A DNA stretch of 64,000 bases, taken from contig JAIERK010000046.1 in assembly GCA_019746975.1 (NCBI GenBank), forward strand, positions 48,385-112,384, read 5' to 3'. The notes under the pieces are model-generated. The model saw only the letters and a list, made by a program, of their open reading frames with translations, had not been told where the DNA came from and did no database searches. Both the position numbers and the translations under genes were made by a program. Positions 44,232-52,644 of this stretch are shown in pieces. Position 1 is the stretch's first letter. Each line of letters begins with the position of its first letter. The stretch is from Candidatus Obscuribacterales bacterium. Its GTDB lineage: Bacteria; Cyanobacteriota; Vampirovibrionia; Obscuribacterales; Obscuribacteraceae.

Positions 44232-44777
44232 GTGACCGGCGAAACTGACAAGAAAGCCACAGTTGGCATAGTCATGGGCAGCTCGTCCGACTACGAAACG
44301 ATGAAGCACGCCGAAAACATCATGATTGAATTCGGCGTGCCTTACGAAATTGCAGTCGTGAGCGCCCACAGGACCCCGAAGCTTATGTACGACTATGCCG
44401 AGACGGCACGATATCGAGGACTGAAAGTTATCATCGCGGGCGCAGGCGGTGCAGCACATCTGCCTGGCATGATCTCGTCGTTGACGCCAATTCCAGTTCT
44501 GGGTGTGCCTGTTAAATCACGCGCTCTCAATGGTCTCGACAGCTTACTGTCGATTGTGCAGATGCCCGGCGGCGTACCAACCGCGACCTTCGCAGTAGGC
44601 GAGAGCGGAGCTCTGAATGCCGGACTGTTCGCCGTGAGAATGCTCGCGCTTCATGACGACGCTCTGGCAGCGCAGATGACCGAGTATATCGACAACAAAG
44701 CGAAGCAAGCGCTTTCCGGTAACTCGATTGTACAGGTGCGTGTCCACAACACCGCCGCTGGAGAACAGCCGTCATGA
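44232..44777 (+). CDS. purE: N5-CAIR mutase, class I PurE
   Basis: Converts N5-CAIR to CAIR. Motifs: GIVMGSSSDYETMKHA at the active site, VVSAHRTPKLMYDYA with the catalytic His, IAGAGGAAHLPGM, and PGGVPTATFAVG. Presence of purK next to it confirms the class I (bacterial) type rather than AIR carboxylase. Start is GTG 44232, and the last four bases overlap purK (ATGA). Confidence 0.96.
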   Translation: MTGETDKKATVGIVMGSSSDYETMKHAENIMIEFGVPYEIAVVSAHRTPKLMYDYAETARYRGLKVIIAGAGGAAHLPGMISSLTPIPVLGVPVKSRALNGLDSLLSIVQMPGGVPTATFAVGESGALNAGLFAVRMLALHDDALAAQMTEYIDNKAKQALSGNSIVQVRVHNTAAGEQPS

Positions 44778-45988
44778 AGCAAGTCGGGATACTTGGTGGC
44801 GGGCAGCTCGGAATGCTACTCGCCAACAGCATTTTCACACTCGGCGGCCGGGCGGCCGTATATGATCCGGATTCGCAGTCGCCTCTTTGTCATCACGTCA
44901 AGACCTCAATCAACGGACCCTGGTTGAATTTCGAATCGCTCAACCAGTTTTTCGAGATGTGCGACGTAATCACATATGAGTTCGAGAATGTCGAAAGTGC
45001 GGCGCTGGTATCACTCGAGCATGTCAAGCCGATTTACCCAAGCGTCAAGGTGTTGAGGACGACACAGGACAGAGTGCTCGAGAAGAAATTCTTGCTGGCG
45101 TCCGGACTGCCTCACACCAATTTCGCGGTGGCAGATTCGGTGGCAGCCCTCCGCCGGCAGGCAGATTTGAACAACTACCCTTGCATCATCAAAACCGCCC
45201 GTGGCGGCTACGACGGCAAAGGTCAACTCTTTGCCCGCAATCGCGAAGATTTTTTGTCAGTGCTCGATAATCCGGACAATTACTGGCTTGATACATTTTA
45301 CGGCGTGATCGAGGACTTCGTCAGGCTCGAGGCCGAGGTGAGCTGCATCGTAGCTCGCCCGTTGCGGGGTCCTGCGGTCGCCTTCCCAGTGCTTGAGAAT
45401 GTGCATGTCGATCATATTCTCGACTATACCTTACTGCCTTCACGGATTCCGCCGTCCGTGCAAAAGCGAATCAAAGAGATAGCGATTGAGGCCACCGAAA
45501 AGCTCGATGTCTACGGACTTCTAACTACGGAATTCTTCCTCACCAAGACGAAGAGCTTGAGTTCACTTGGTATCGAATGTGATGGCTGGTACATCTACAT
45601 CAACGAATTCGCACCACGACCGCACAACTCCGGACACGTGACGCGCAGCGCCTGTTGCATGAGTCAGTATGATGCCCTGGCGCGCATCCTTCTCAACATC
45701 CCACTACAGGAACCCATGATCGTATCGGCTGGTACGTTTTGCATGATGAACCTTCTAGGCGATGTCTGGATCGCGCAGGGCGCCTCCCGTCCTGACGCAG
45801 AACTTGATCTTTCGACCCTGAAAGATCATGCCCAGGTGTTGGACGTAGTCATTTATGGAAAAAGAGAACCACGCGCGAAGAGAAAAATGGGGCATTTCGT
45901 AACCTACGGCAAAACTCCGGAGGGGGCGCTATCAGCGGCGCATGCCTTCCGCGACAGCTTGAAGGCACGCAAAAGTATCGCGCGATAA
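44774..45988 (+). CDS. purK: N5-carboxyaminoimidazole ribonucleotide synthase
   Basis: ATP-grasp enzyme that carboxylates AIR with bicarbonate. Motifs: GILGGGQLGMLLANS, YEFENVESAALV, QDRVLEKKFL, IIKTARGGYDGKGQ, EDFVRLEAEVSCIV, NEFAPRPHNSGHVT. Length 404 is slightly above usual owing to a basic C-terminal end. ATG overlaps the purE stop. Last gene of the pur operon. I saw no clear terminator after it. Confidence 0.96.
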   Translation: MKQVGILGGGQLGMLLANSIFTLGGRAAVYDPDSQSPLCHHVKTSINGPWLNFESLNQFFEMCDVITYEFENVESAALVSLEHVKPIYPSVKVLRTTQDRVLEKKFLLASGLPHTNFAVADSVAALRRQADLNNYPCIIKTARGGYDGKGQLFARNREDFLSVLDNPDNYWLDTFYGVIEDFVRLEAEVSCIVARPLRGPAVAFPVLENVHVDHILDYTLLPSRIPPSVQKRIKEIAIEATEKLDVYGLLTTEFFLTKTKSLSSLGIECDGWYIYINEFAPRPHNSGHVTRSACCMSQYDALARILLNIPLQEPMIVSAGTFCMMNLLGDVWIAQGASRPDAELDLSTLKDHAQVLDVVIYGKREPRAKRKMGHFVTYGKTPEGALSAAHAFRDSLKARKSIAR

Positions 45989-46332
45989 CGGTCGACAAGA
46001 AGACCAAGAATCCTTGATATCGATGGTGCAAATGCCGACATTGCCATCAACTCCAAATAGATGTCGCTACGCTCGTCGATGTGATCTCGGCGACCTTCGC
46101 TTTGTAAGACAGCGCTAGCACAGCCATCAGAAAGCGACTCAATCCGGAGACCGTCACTTTACCTTGATCAGTTGCGTTCTTTGACATTTCGTATTCAAAA
46201 CAGTATTCAAGATGATATTCATAACAGGCTCTCCCCTCACCGTTTTGGCGAGAGTGAGGTCATCGCTGAAAAGCTTGTGATCTTGAACGATTGGTGTCAC
46301 TGCTTTCACGAAAAATTTAAGAGGACGAAGAG
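45989..46332. other. Intergenic region after the pur operon
   Basis: No supported gene. The stretch at 46190-46225 repeats GTATTCAA-like words three times. Around 46232-46260, CCTCAC-n13-GTGAGG and an interleaved CTCTC/GAGAG form two competing small stems upstream of the molbindin gene. Neither is good enough to name. No terminator hairpin for the pur operon is visible. Confidence 0.35.
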
Positions 46333-46539
46333 ATGAAAACCGGAGCGAGAAACAAGATTAAAGGCACCGTATCGTCGATCAAGAGCGATCAGGTTATGTC
46401 CCTGGTAAAGTTCGAGACCGCGTCTGGTGAAATGGCATCTGTCCTTACGACCGAATCCGTGGAAGACATGAATCTCAGATTGGGTGACGAAGTTGAGCTT
46501 GTCATCAAAGCCATTAACGTTCTTCCAGTCAAGGCCTAA
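46333..46539 (+). CDS. Molbindin-type (Mop/TOBE domain) protein, 68 aa
   Basis: Mop-domain proteins bind molybdate or related oxyanions and serve as stores or regulators. The single domain fills the protein: ARNKIKGTVSSIKSDQVMSLVKFE, then TTESVEDMNLRLGDEVELVIKA, the typical closing of the Mop fold. ATG follows AGAGGACGAAGAG. No molybdate transporter or cofactor gene is adjacent, so its role in molybdenum handling is inferred from the fold alone. It converges on the GNAT gene with one base between the stops. Confidence 0.88.
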   Translation: MKTGARNKIKGTVSSIKSDQVMSLVKFETASGEMASVLTTESVEDMNLRLGDEVELVIKAINVLPVKA

Positions 46540-46540
46540 T

Positions 46541-47125
46541 TCAATCGTACTGCCTGACCAGCTTGTTGATATTTACGTCCGGTTGTTGAAAGCCGGATCG
46601 AACGTGCATGATATCTTGACGGGTCGAGTTAAAGTAGTACGAAAGCCATAGAAGCAGACCAAATTGATCAGAAATCTCGAAGCCGGAGATCAAAAATCCG
46701 AACCTGAGCTTCGGCACGATCACCTGATTATTGGTTGCATAATGGCGGCTGAACAAGATTTGAAATCCTTGCTGCTTGATGTGCTCAGCATATATTGATA
46801 GGAATCGCGAATAGATTTTCTTCCCCTGAAACTCAGGCACGATGCCGGTAGTCACCATGCGGAACGATTCGGCATTCACCTGGATGCCATAACTCCAGCC
46901 GATCATTTCATCACCTTCGAAAAATCCAAGCCTGAGATCGTAGAGTTGCCCGAGCCGCTGCCCGAGAAGCGACACAGCATCCTTTTCGTTAGTGCTGAGC
47001 GCCAGTTGCGCATTGATGTCGTATCTGTTGGGAAAAATCTTGGGTTCGTGAATCAGCCTGAAGGCATCATATCGCTCTTTATCGATGACCTCCACACGAA
47101 CCCCCGTTCCCAGATCTGCTTTCAT
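46541..47125 (-). CDS. GNAT-like N-acyltransferase, 194 aa
   Basis: The central part has the acetyl-CoA region of the GNAT fold: MVTTGIVPEFQGKKIYSRFL (usually R/Q-x-x-G-x-G/A; here Lys replaces one of the Gly positions), followed by a helix, the strand-helix SRHYATNNQVIVPKLRFGF, and FEISDQFG. The C-terminus is extended. Substrate unknown. Strong ribosome site GGAGG precedes the ATG, which overlaps the end of the small frame upstream (AAATGA). Confidence 0.75.
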   Translation of the reverse strand: MKADLGTGVRVEVIDKERYDAFRLIHEPKIFPNRYDINAQLALSTNEKDAVSLLGQRLGQLYDLRLGFFEGDEMIGWSYGIQVNAESFRMVTTGIVPEFQGKKIYSRFLSIYAEHIKQQGFQILFSRHYATNNQVIVPKLRFGFLISGFEISDQFGLLLWLSYYFNSTRQDIMHVRSGFQQPDVNINKLVRQYD

Positions 47126-47319
47126 TTTGTTCCTCCATGCTCAGTACCATATATAGTATCAACTAGATTCTCGATTTTCTCGCGCCTGAGCTTTCTTCTT
47201 GATTGCCGCGCATTGCCGAAGCCCAGCACGCCCTCTACTTCAAACTTCTCGAAGACAATCTGTCCAACCTGAAACGTCGTAGACGAAGTCGAATTATCGA
47301 GACTGGTTTCCGATTCCAT
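47122..47319 (-). pseudogene. Short frame resembling a Ser/Thr kinase N-terminus
   Basis: The 65-residue product has FQVGQIVFEKFEVEGVLGFG, which resembles the entry of a Hanks kinase domain (GxxxxxRYEVxxxLGxGG), then diverges to Arg/Lys-rich sequence with none of the later motifs. It may be a remnant of a deleted kinase, or a short protein of its own. The TGA overlaps the GNAT ATG, so if translated it is coupled. Confidence 0.4.
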
Positions 47320-47440
47320 TCACCACGCCTTCTAAGCTCGTCCCAACAGACTATCAAAACTTCATCTTAATTGCCAATCATTGTCGTGATGGCCTTATGA
47401 CATATACTTGACTAATTCATTCAACGCATTTTAGGACTGG

Positions 47441-48676
47441 ATGTCAACGCCTCTTCAAAACATTATTCTGAAGACGGATTCGAGTCCGCGCAATGCTGCC
47501 CCGAGAGAGGATTTCGGGACGATGCCTCGCGACGGCGCAAAGCCTTCTGGAAGAGGCGACATAAAGGCGCTAACGGCGTTGCGATTTTTTGGGGTATTCT
47601 GGGTAGTCATCGATCATTCCCAGGGGGCTTTTCCCTGGTTGGAGCAAAGCTGTGAAACCGTAGCCTTGTGTCAGGCAGTAACATTCTTCTTTGTATTATC
47701 CGGTTTTGTACTAACCTATCGCTATATCAATCTGGAAGGAACTCGTCGCATCGCCGCGTTCCTCATAGGGAGACTAGCGAGATTGTGGCCGATTCATCTG
47801 GTCGGCATCCTGTTATTGATTTTCATGATGCCTGGAACGTTCAAACCGACCAGGGAGCTGATGCCGATTCTCGCCACTAATGTCGCTCTGTTGCAATCGG
47901 CCATTCCAATTACCAAGTATTTTTATTCTTATAACGCTCCGTCGTGGAGCTCTTCAACGCTCCTATTCCTCTATTTCGTTTTCCCCGTACTCTTGCTTCT
48001 GATTCGCAAGAGCTGGTTGCTCCTTATGTTAGCCACCACCTGTGGTATCGCCAGCGCGTTGACCGTAGCCGCTGCTTTCGAAGTGCCTGAATTCAGCCCG
48101 AACGAAGTATCCACGCTCGGACTTCTCTATGTCAGTCCGCTATCCAGGCTCTTCGACTTTTCGCTAGGCATGTGCGCAGCAACCGCATTTAGAAAGTACC
48201 TCAAGGACAAGAGTCTCTCACTCGTCGCAGGAACGTTGCTCGAATTGGGTGCGATTGCAACGCTGTTATTCATTGCCTGCAACAGCTTCAAGTGGCGATA
48301 TCTGTGCCTGGATCTGGTCGGTGCGCATGGCTCATACTGGCTTCAAAATTGTGGTTTTGCTCTGATCGGTTGCTTGATACTCGTAACTGTTTTCTCGATG
48401 GAACAAGGTCTAATCTCAAAAATATTTCGAACAAAGATATTCTCTTTCCTCGGCGAGATAAGCTTCTGCATTTATGTATTGCACACTATTTTTCTAGTTT
48501 ATGGAGAGGTCGTGTTGACCATGGACGAATCAATAAACACTTTCTGCTCGTATCTAATCACGCTTTTCCTAGCAGCAACAGCGCTGTGGTTGTTGGTAGA
48601 AAAACCGAGCCGAAAATTGACGCGCGATTTTTGTCAAAACTTCGTATACGCAAGAAGTCCGCAGAAAGCGGATTGA
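47441..48676 (+). CDS. Acyltransferase family 3 membrane protein, 411 aa
   Basis: Family 3 acyltransferases (OafA/NodX/YrhL type) move acyl groups, often acetyl, onto polysaccharides at the inner membrane. Hallmarks: LRFFGVFWVVIDHS with the key His, then FFVLSGFVLTYRYINLEGTR, RRIAAFLIGRLARLWPIHLVG, and about ten hydrophobic spans, ending TALWLLVEKPSRKL, the usual cytosolic exit. ATG at 47441 precedes a polar N-terminus of about 40 residues. It stands alone. Confidence 0.9.
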   Translation: MSTPLQNIILKTDSSPRNAAPREDFGTMPRDGAKPSGRGDIKALTALRFFGVFWVVIDHSQGAFPWLEQSCETVALCQAVTFFFVLSGFVLTYRYINLEGTRRIAAFLIGRLARLWPIHLVGILLLIFMMPGTFKPTRELMPILATNVALLQSAIPITKYFYSYNAPSWSSSTLLFLYFVFPVLLLLIRKSWLLLMLATTCGIASALTVAAAFEVPEFSPNEVSTLGLLYVSPLSRLFDFSLGMCAATAFRKYLKDKSLSLVAGTLLELGAIATLLFIACNSFKWRYLCLDLVGAHGSYWLQNCGFALIGCLILVTVFSMEQGLISKIFRTKIFSFLGEISFCIYVLHTIFLVYGEVVLTMDESINTFCSYLITLFLAATALWLLVEKPSRKLTRDFCQNFVYARSPQKAD

Positions 48677-48704
48677 ACGTTTGACGGTACCGAAAGCGCC
48701 TGAC

Positions 48705-49163
48705 TCAATAAGGCGGCATTATCGACGGACAGGCGTTTGTTTTTGAAACAATGGAAGAGTGTGCCTCGGCAAACTCCGGTCCGAACGTTTCGACCGGAAT
48801 CAGCACGCGCTCCTGTTCGTAAGCGGCAGCAGCGGTATCGGACCAGGCATCATAAGGGAATTCGGTCGGTTTGTGTTTGCGATACCAGATCTCCACTCCA
48901 ATCGCCTTCCAAACTATCACCACCGGCAGTGGCTGACCTTCGTCGTACCTGCTTCGAAAGTTAGTCAGGACCGACTTTTGCATCTTCACAGCAAGACCGC
49001 CTGGGAAAACTCTGACTTCGTGGTTTTGCATATGATCAACCACTTCGGGTGTACCCTGGTGAACAGCTACGAGCACGTCTTCGCCCTGCTTACACCATGG
49101 CAGATGTTTCAAATACTCGATTAGTGATGCCGGGGATACTGCTGTGCCTTCAGTTTCTGACAT
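48705..49163 (-). CDS. Hypothetical protein, 152 aa
   Basis: No family recognised. The product is soluble, of balanced composition, with alternating strands: VLVAVHQGTPEVVDHMQNHEVRVFP, VVIVWKAIGVEIWYR, and YDAWSDTAAAAYEQERVLIPVE. No signal peptide or membrane span. It reads like a genuine small domain. ATG at 49163 on the minus strand; isolated, convergent with the acyltransferase gene. Confidence 0.6.
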   Translation of the reverse strand: MSETEGTAVSPASLIEYLKHLPWCKQGEDVLVAVHQGTPEVVDHMQNHEVRVFPGGLAVKMQKSVLTNFRSRYDEGQPLPVVIVWKAIGVEIWYRKHKPTEFPYDAWSDTAAAAYEQERVLIPVETFGPEFAEAHSSIVSKTNACPSIMPPY

Positions 49164-49692
49164 TGTTCTAGACTCTTATACACTTGACGACTGAAATCGA
49201 ACTGTGAAGAGTTTACCCCTCCTCAGACTCGAATTCCTTAAATACAGGCCCCGTGGGCGAAACCGTTATCGGTTTTCATCCCATACATATGTTTGCAAGA
49301 CTGACAAAGGGATTCTGATCGGCATTGTCGATCGCCATACGGTCCGAACCCGAAATCGAAAGGCGAGCTGCCGATAGATTTCATCCGACCCGTGGATTCC
49401 GAAATCCAGTATCCAAGCACTTCCTCGAAAATTCGCGCGTGACCGCTTCCAGGAATCTAGGTCTGATAAAGACAACTGGGAAGCATTTTGCGTTTATAAG
49501 GTTTATATTCGGGCCCTCGTGGAACATCTAATGTTGATCCAGAGTGGTGTTTGACAGCATTCTCGACCACTTTTCGACAGCGGAGGTTTCCTTTTCGCAA
49601 GGGAAAAGAGGAAAAGGAATAGATTGCAAGGGACTAACCTCTTGGCAATAAACGAGCGGTGAGCCTACCCGGCTAATGAGTCCGGTGTCGAC
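49164..49692. other. Intergenic region upstream of the FHA gene
   Basis: No supported gene in about 530 bases. A 60-codon minus-strand frame at 49238-49420 has a C-x-x-C and a later Cys, but no start signal. The right end holds the alternative hairpin at 49588-49619 and must hold the FHA gene promoter. Confidence 0.4.
49588..49619 (+). promoter_or_regulatory. Alternative hairpins in the FHA gene leader
   Basis: The arm TTCCTTTTC (49588-49596) can pair with either of two later copies: six bases with GAAAAG at 49603-49608, or nine bases with GAAAAGGAA at 49611-49619. The two pairings exclude each other. The site lies about 75-105 bases upstream of the FHA start. Confidence 0.4.
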
Positions 49693-51948
49693 GTGAGAAA
49701 AGTATTGGAGTCGGAAAAAGCGCAAATGGAAAAAAACGAAGCAGCCTCTGTCCCAACGGCATTTCTTGTCGATCTCGTATCGAACAGGAAGATTCCGATA
49801 ACGACACCGAGATGCCGAGTCGGGCGGGACGACCTCAACGACATCGTGATTAGCGGCGACCAATCAATTTCCCGATTCCATTTCATCATAACTTACGAAG
49901 ACGGGCAGTATCAGGTTCAAGACGCGAAGAGCCGTCACGGTACATTTCTCAACGGCAACCAGATTGGCGGACCGGAACCGATTAACGATGGAGACGTGCT
50001 CAAAATTGGCGTCTCTCTGTTCTGGTTCGTTATCGAGACCCAGGCCGGAGTGGAAAAAGACGATGGACTACCACCGGTCGACGTCGAAAAATCAAAAGAA
50101 GAAGTATCTCTCAAAACAGGCGGGGAGCCGGCTTATGCAGGTTCGCAGGAGCTGTCGGCCACACAAGAGATCAGTATTGTTTCACCGGAAGCCTTGCAGG
50201 CGGCCGGTCTCCTCTACAAAGAGGAAGAAGAACTAGCCGAAGCGGCTCGAGAGAACAGAGAGAAGGAAGAAGAAGCTAGAGCTCGAGAAGAGGCCAAAAA
50301 AGAGGCTGAAAAAGCTGAAGCCGAAAAGGCTGCGGAGATAAACGCTCAGAAAGAAAAAGAAAAGGAAGCTGCCGACGCGCAAGACGCACCTGATGCTGAT
50401 GCACCCGAAGCCACCAAAACAGACGTCGAAGACGATGAGTCGAAGGTCGAGGAAGAACTAAAGCTAGACGACGACAAGGTCGAAGAGGTTAAGAAATCAG
50501 AGGAGCCGAAAGCCGAGGAAGAAGAGCCCAAGGCGGTTGAAGATCAGCCGCAGGCAGACTCGGAGCCCGCCGACGAAGAGAAAGAAGAGCTCAAGGCCAC
50601 TGAAGAAGAACAGCAGGACAGCAAACAAGAGGACGAAGATAGTCCCAATGAGCCAGCAACGGCACAGAAAGAGGAAGAGTCCGGACACTCTGATCATGAT
50701 GCCGATTCCAATCATTCTTCAAAATCAGGGCTTTTGCATACCGAAGAAATTCAAAACGCAGTTAAAGACTTGCTTGAACCACTCACCAGTGAGATTGAAG
50801 CCTCACGTGAGATGATTCGCGATGCGCTAAAGAAGAGCGAGCTCAGAGACGAGGAAGAGAGCTCCGACGGCAAAGATGGAAAATCAGAGCCGGACAAAGC
50901 TTCCGAAGATTCCGACGAAGCCGAACCTCAAGCACCGGACGAGGGTAAAGAAGGAGAGGAGCCGGAAGAGGAAGAGGTAGAAGCCGAAGGGAAGACCAAG
51001 GACGAGCCTCCCGATGAGGAAATCAAGCCGGAGGAGACCAAGAAGAAAGATGAAAAATCACCGGAAGCAGAGACATTAGAGAAAATTGCTGAAATAATTG
51101 ATGATTCATCACCGAAAACGGATTTGGCTGAAAAGGGTAACGACAAGCCTGCGATATCCGCGGACAAAATCCAAACCACAAGACCATCCGATTATGACAA
51201 AGCGACCAATGGGTTAGATGAGGACATGACAACAGTGAGCCAGATGGGTCCAGCAACAGTACCAGATTGGTGCAAACGATACTTCTCCGATGAGCTCAAG
51301 CATCTCAACAAAGAGCTTGAGACACTCAACGACCAGATCAAACAAACACAAGATATGATCAAGAAGATCGAGGGGCAGGCGGCGCTGACAAAAGGTCTGC
51401 GCAATACCCTGTTGACCGCCGATGGAGACGATCTCATCGACGCTTGTAAGCGCGTGTTTGGATTAGCCGGATGGAAAGTCACGCAATCTGACGAGGACAA
51501 GCACGAGTTTCTCCTCGAGCATGACGACGAGAAAGTGGCTATTGCCAGAGTCATTTCAATTAAAGGCACGGCAGAACGCAGTCATCTCGGTCAGTTATCG
51601 ATTTCTCAGACTCGTTACTGGTGCGAAAAAGGTGTGGAGCCGAAAGGCGTACTCATCGTTGGACGTCAGAGCGAGAAAGCCCCGAAAGAGCGCGGCGCGG
51701 ATGCCAACGAGGAAGTTACGGAATACGCGAGCTCGAAGAACGTCTGCCTGCTCAATACGTTGCAGCTGCTTGCAATTTACAGAGACATCGCGCTTAAAGA
51801 CGGCAAATCGCATGAACTCAGATCATCAATTCATGAAAGCAAGGGCTGGTTGAAAGGACTCGAGCTGGAGCCTGGTGACGATTCGCCGGATGATGAAGAC
51901 AAAGAGTCGACCAAGGGCAAGTCTCTGAGTTCGCTTCTATCGGCATAG
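49693..51948 (+). CDS. FHA protein with acidic linker and nuclease-like C-terminal fold, 751 aa
   Basis: FHA domain at 20-115: VGRD (43-46), SISRFHF (58-64), and LNGNQI (86-91), the phosphothreonine-binding loops. A linker of about 400 residues follows, very rich in Glu, Lys, Ala and Asp and largely disordered. A coiled-coil (HLNKELETLNDQIKQTQDMIKKIEGQ, about 532-560) leads to a C-terminal domain (566-700) that looks like a PD-(D/E)xK restriction-endonuclease fold: LLTADGDDLIDACKRVFGLAGWKV, HEFLLE, ISIKG, KGVLIVG, and VTEYASSKNVCLLNTLQL. The catalytic E-x-K is S622-I-K624, so it is probably inactive. GTG 49693 is used; ATG 49726 is an alternative. The response-regulator gene follows at 24 bases. 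Confidence 0.78.
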   Translation: MRKVLESEKAQMEKNEAASVPTAFLVDLVSNRKIPITTPRCRVGRDDLNDIVISGDQSISRFHFIITYEDGQYQVQDAKSRHGTFLNGNQIGGPEPINDGDVLKIGVSLFWFVIETQAGVEKDDGLPPVDVEKSKEEVSLKTGGEPAYAGSQELSATQEISIVSPEALQAAGLLYKEEEELAEAARENREKEEEARAREEAKKEAEKAEAEKAAEINAQKEKEKEAADAQDAPDADAPEATKTDVEDDESKVEEELKLDDDKVEEVKKSEEPKAEEEEPKAVEDQPQADSEPADEEKEELKATEEEQQDSKQEDEDSPNEPATAQKEEESGHSDHDADSNHSSKSGLLHTEEIQNAVKDLLEPLTSEIEASREMIRDALKKSELRDEEESSDGKDGKSEPDKASEDSDEAEPQAPDEGKEGEEPEEEEVEAEGKTKDEPPDEEIKPEETKKKDEKSPEAETLEKIAEIIDDSSPKTDLAEKGNDKPAISADKIQTTRPSDYDKATNGLDEDMTTVSQMGPATVPDWCKRYFSDELKHLNKELETLNDQIKQTQDMIKKIEGQAALTKGLRNTLLTADGDDLIDACKRVFGLAGWKVTQSDEDKHEFLLEHDDEKVAIARVISIKGTAERSHLGQLSISQTRYWCEKGVEPKGVLIVGRQSEKAPKERGADANEEVTEYASSKNVCLLNTLQLLAIYRDIALKDGKSHELRSSIHESKGWLKGLELEPGDDSPDDEDKESTKGKSLSSLLSA

Positions 51949-51972
51949 CGCTACGTTTCAAAAGGTCAGGCG

Positions 51973-52644
51973 GTGGCCAAACTCCTCATAGTCGAAGATG
52001 ATGAAGCTCTTCGCCGTTTGGTTGCTGACTGGTTAAAACGGCAGAACATGGAGGTGGAATCCGTCTCTACCGGGCAGGATGCGCTAGCCTATCTCAATGC
52101 ATCTGAATATGATCTCGTCATCCTCGATATCGGATTACCCGACATCGAGGGTTTTAGCGTCCTCGAAAAGGTTCGACAACGCAGCAGTGTTCCGGTGCTC
52201 ATCCTAACCGGCAAGAAAACAGTCGAGGATAAAGAGCGCGGATTTGATGTGGGCGCCGACGACTATCTCACCAAACCTTTTGACATGCGAGAGCTAACGT
52301 CGAGAGTTCGAGCGCTCCTGCGCAGACCGAGACAGATTACACCTGAACTCCTCAGTCGTCGAGACCTACTTCTCGACAGCAAACAACATCAGGTCAGAAA
52401 AGACAATTCCGATCTCAAGATCTCGCCCAAAGAGTTCATGCTTCTCGAATTTTTCATGCGCAATCCCGACCAGGTCTTCAGCGCCGAAGCGCTGCTCGAG
52501 CGAGTCTGGCGCTCCGAATCGGAAGCGACGGAAGAAGCTATTGTGGCGTGCATCCGGCGTCTCCGCAAGCGCCTGGACGAGAATAACAACGAAGCCTATA
52601 TCGGCACTGTATATGGTGTCGGATACATTTTCAAATCGAACTAG
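51973..52644 (+). CDS. OmpR/PhoB-type response regulator, 223 aa
   Basis: Receiver domain: acidic pocket EDDEA, phospho-acceptor Asp52 in VILDIGLPD, and Lys in YLTKPFD. A winged-helix DNA-binding domain follows (about 130-222): ISPKEFMLLEFFMRNPDQVFSAEALLERVW, then ACIRRLRKRLDE and GTVYGVGYIFK. GTG 51973 follows AAAGGTCAGG. It is 24 bases after the FHA gene, same strand; its kinase is not in that operon. The nearby PAS histidine kinase is on the other strand and may or may not be its partner. Converges with the STK gene (four-base overlap). Confidence 0.93.
   Translation: MAKLLIVEDDEALRRLVADWLKRQNMEVESVSTGQDALAYLNASEYDLVILDIGLPDIEGFSVLEKVRQRSSVPVLILTGKKTVEDKERGFDVGADDYLTKPFDMRELTSRVRALLRRPRQITPELLSRRDLLLDSKQHQVRKDNSDLKISPKEFMLLEFFMRNPDQVFSAEALLERVWRSESEATEEAIVACIRRLRKRLDENNNEAYIGTVYGVGYIFKSN

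Noticed and set aside
49238..49420. 60-codon minus-strand frame with C-x-x-C and a later Cys
   Set aside because: It resembles small zinc-binding proteins, but there is no ribosome site, the end is abrupt, and two other frames overlap it; support is too weak.
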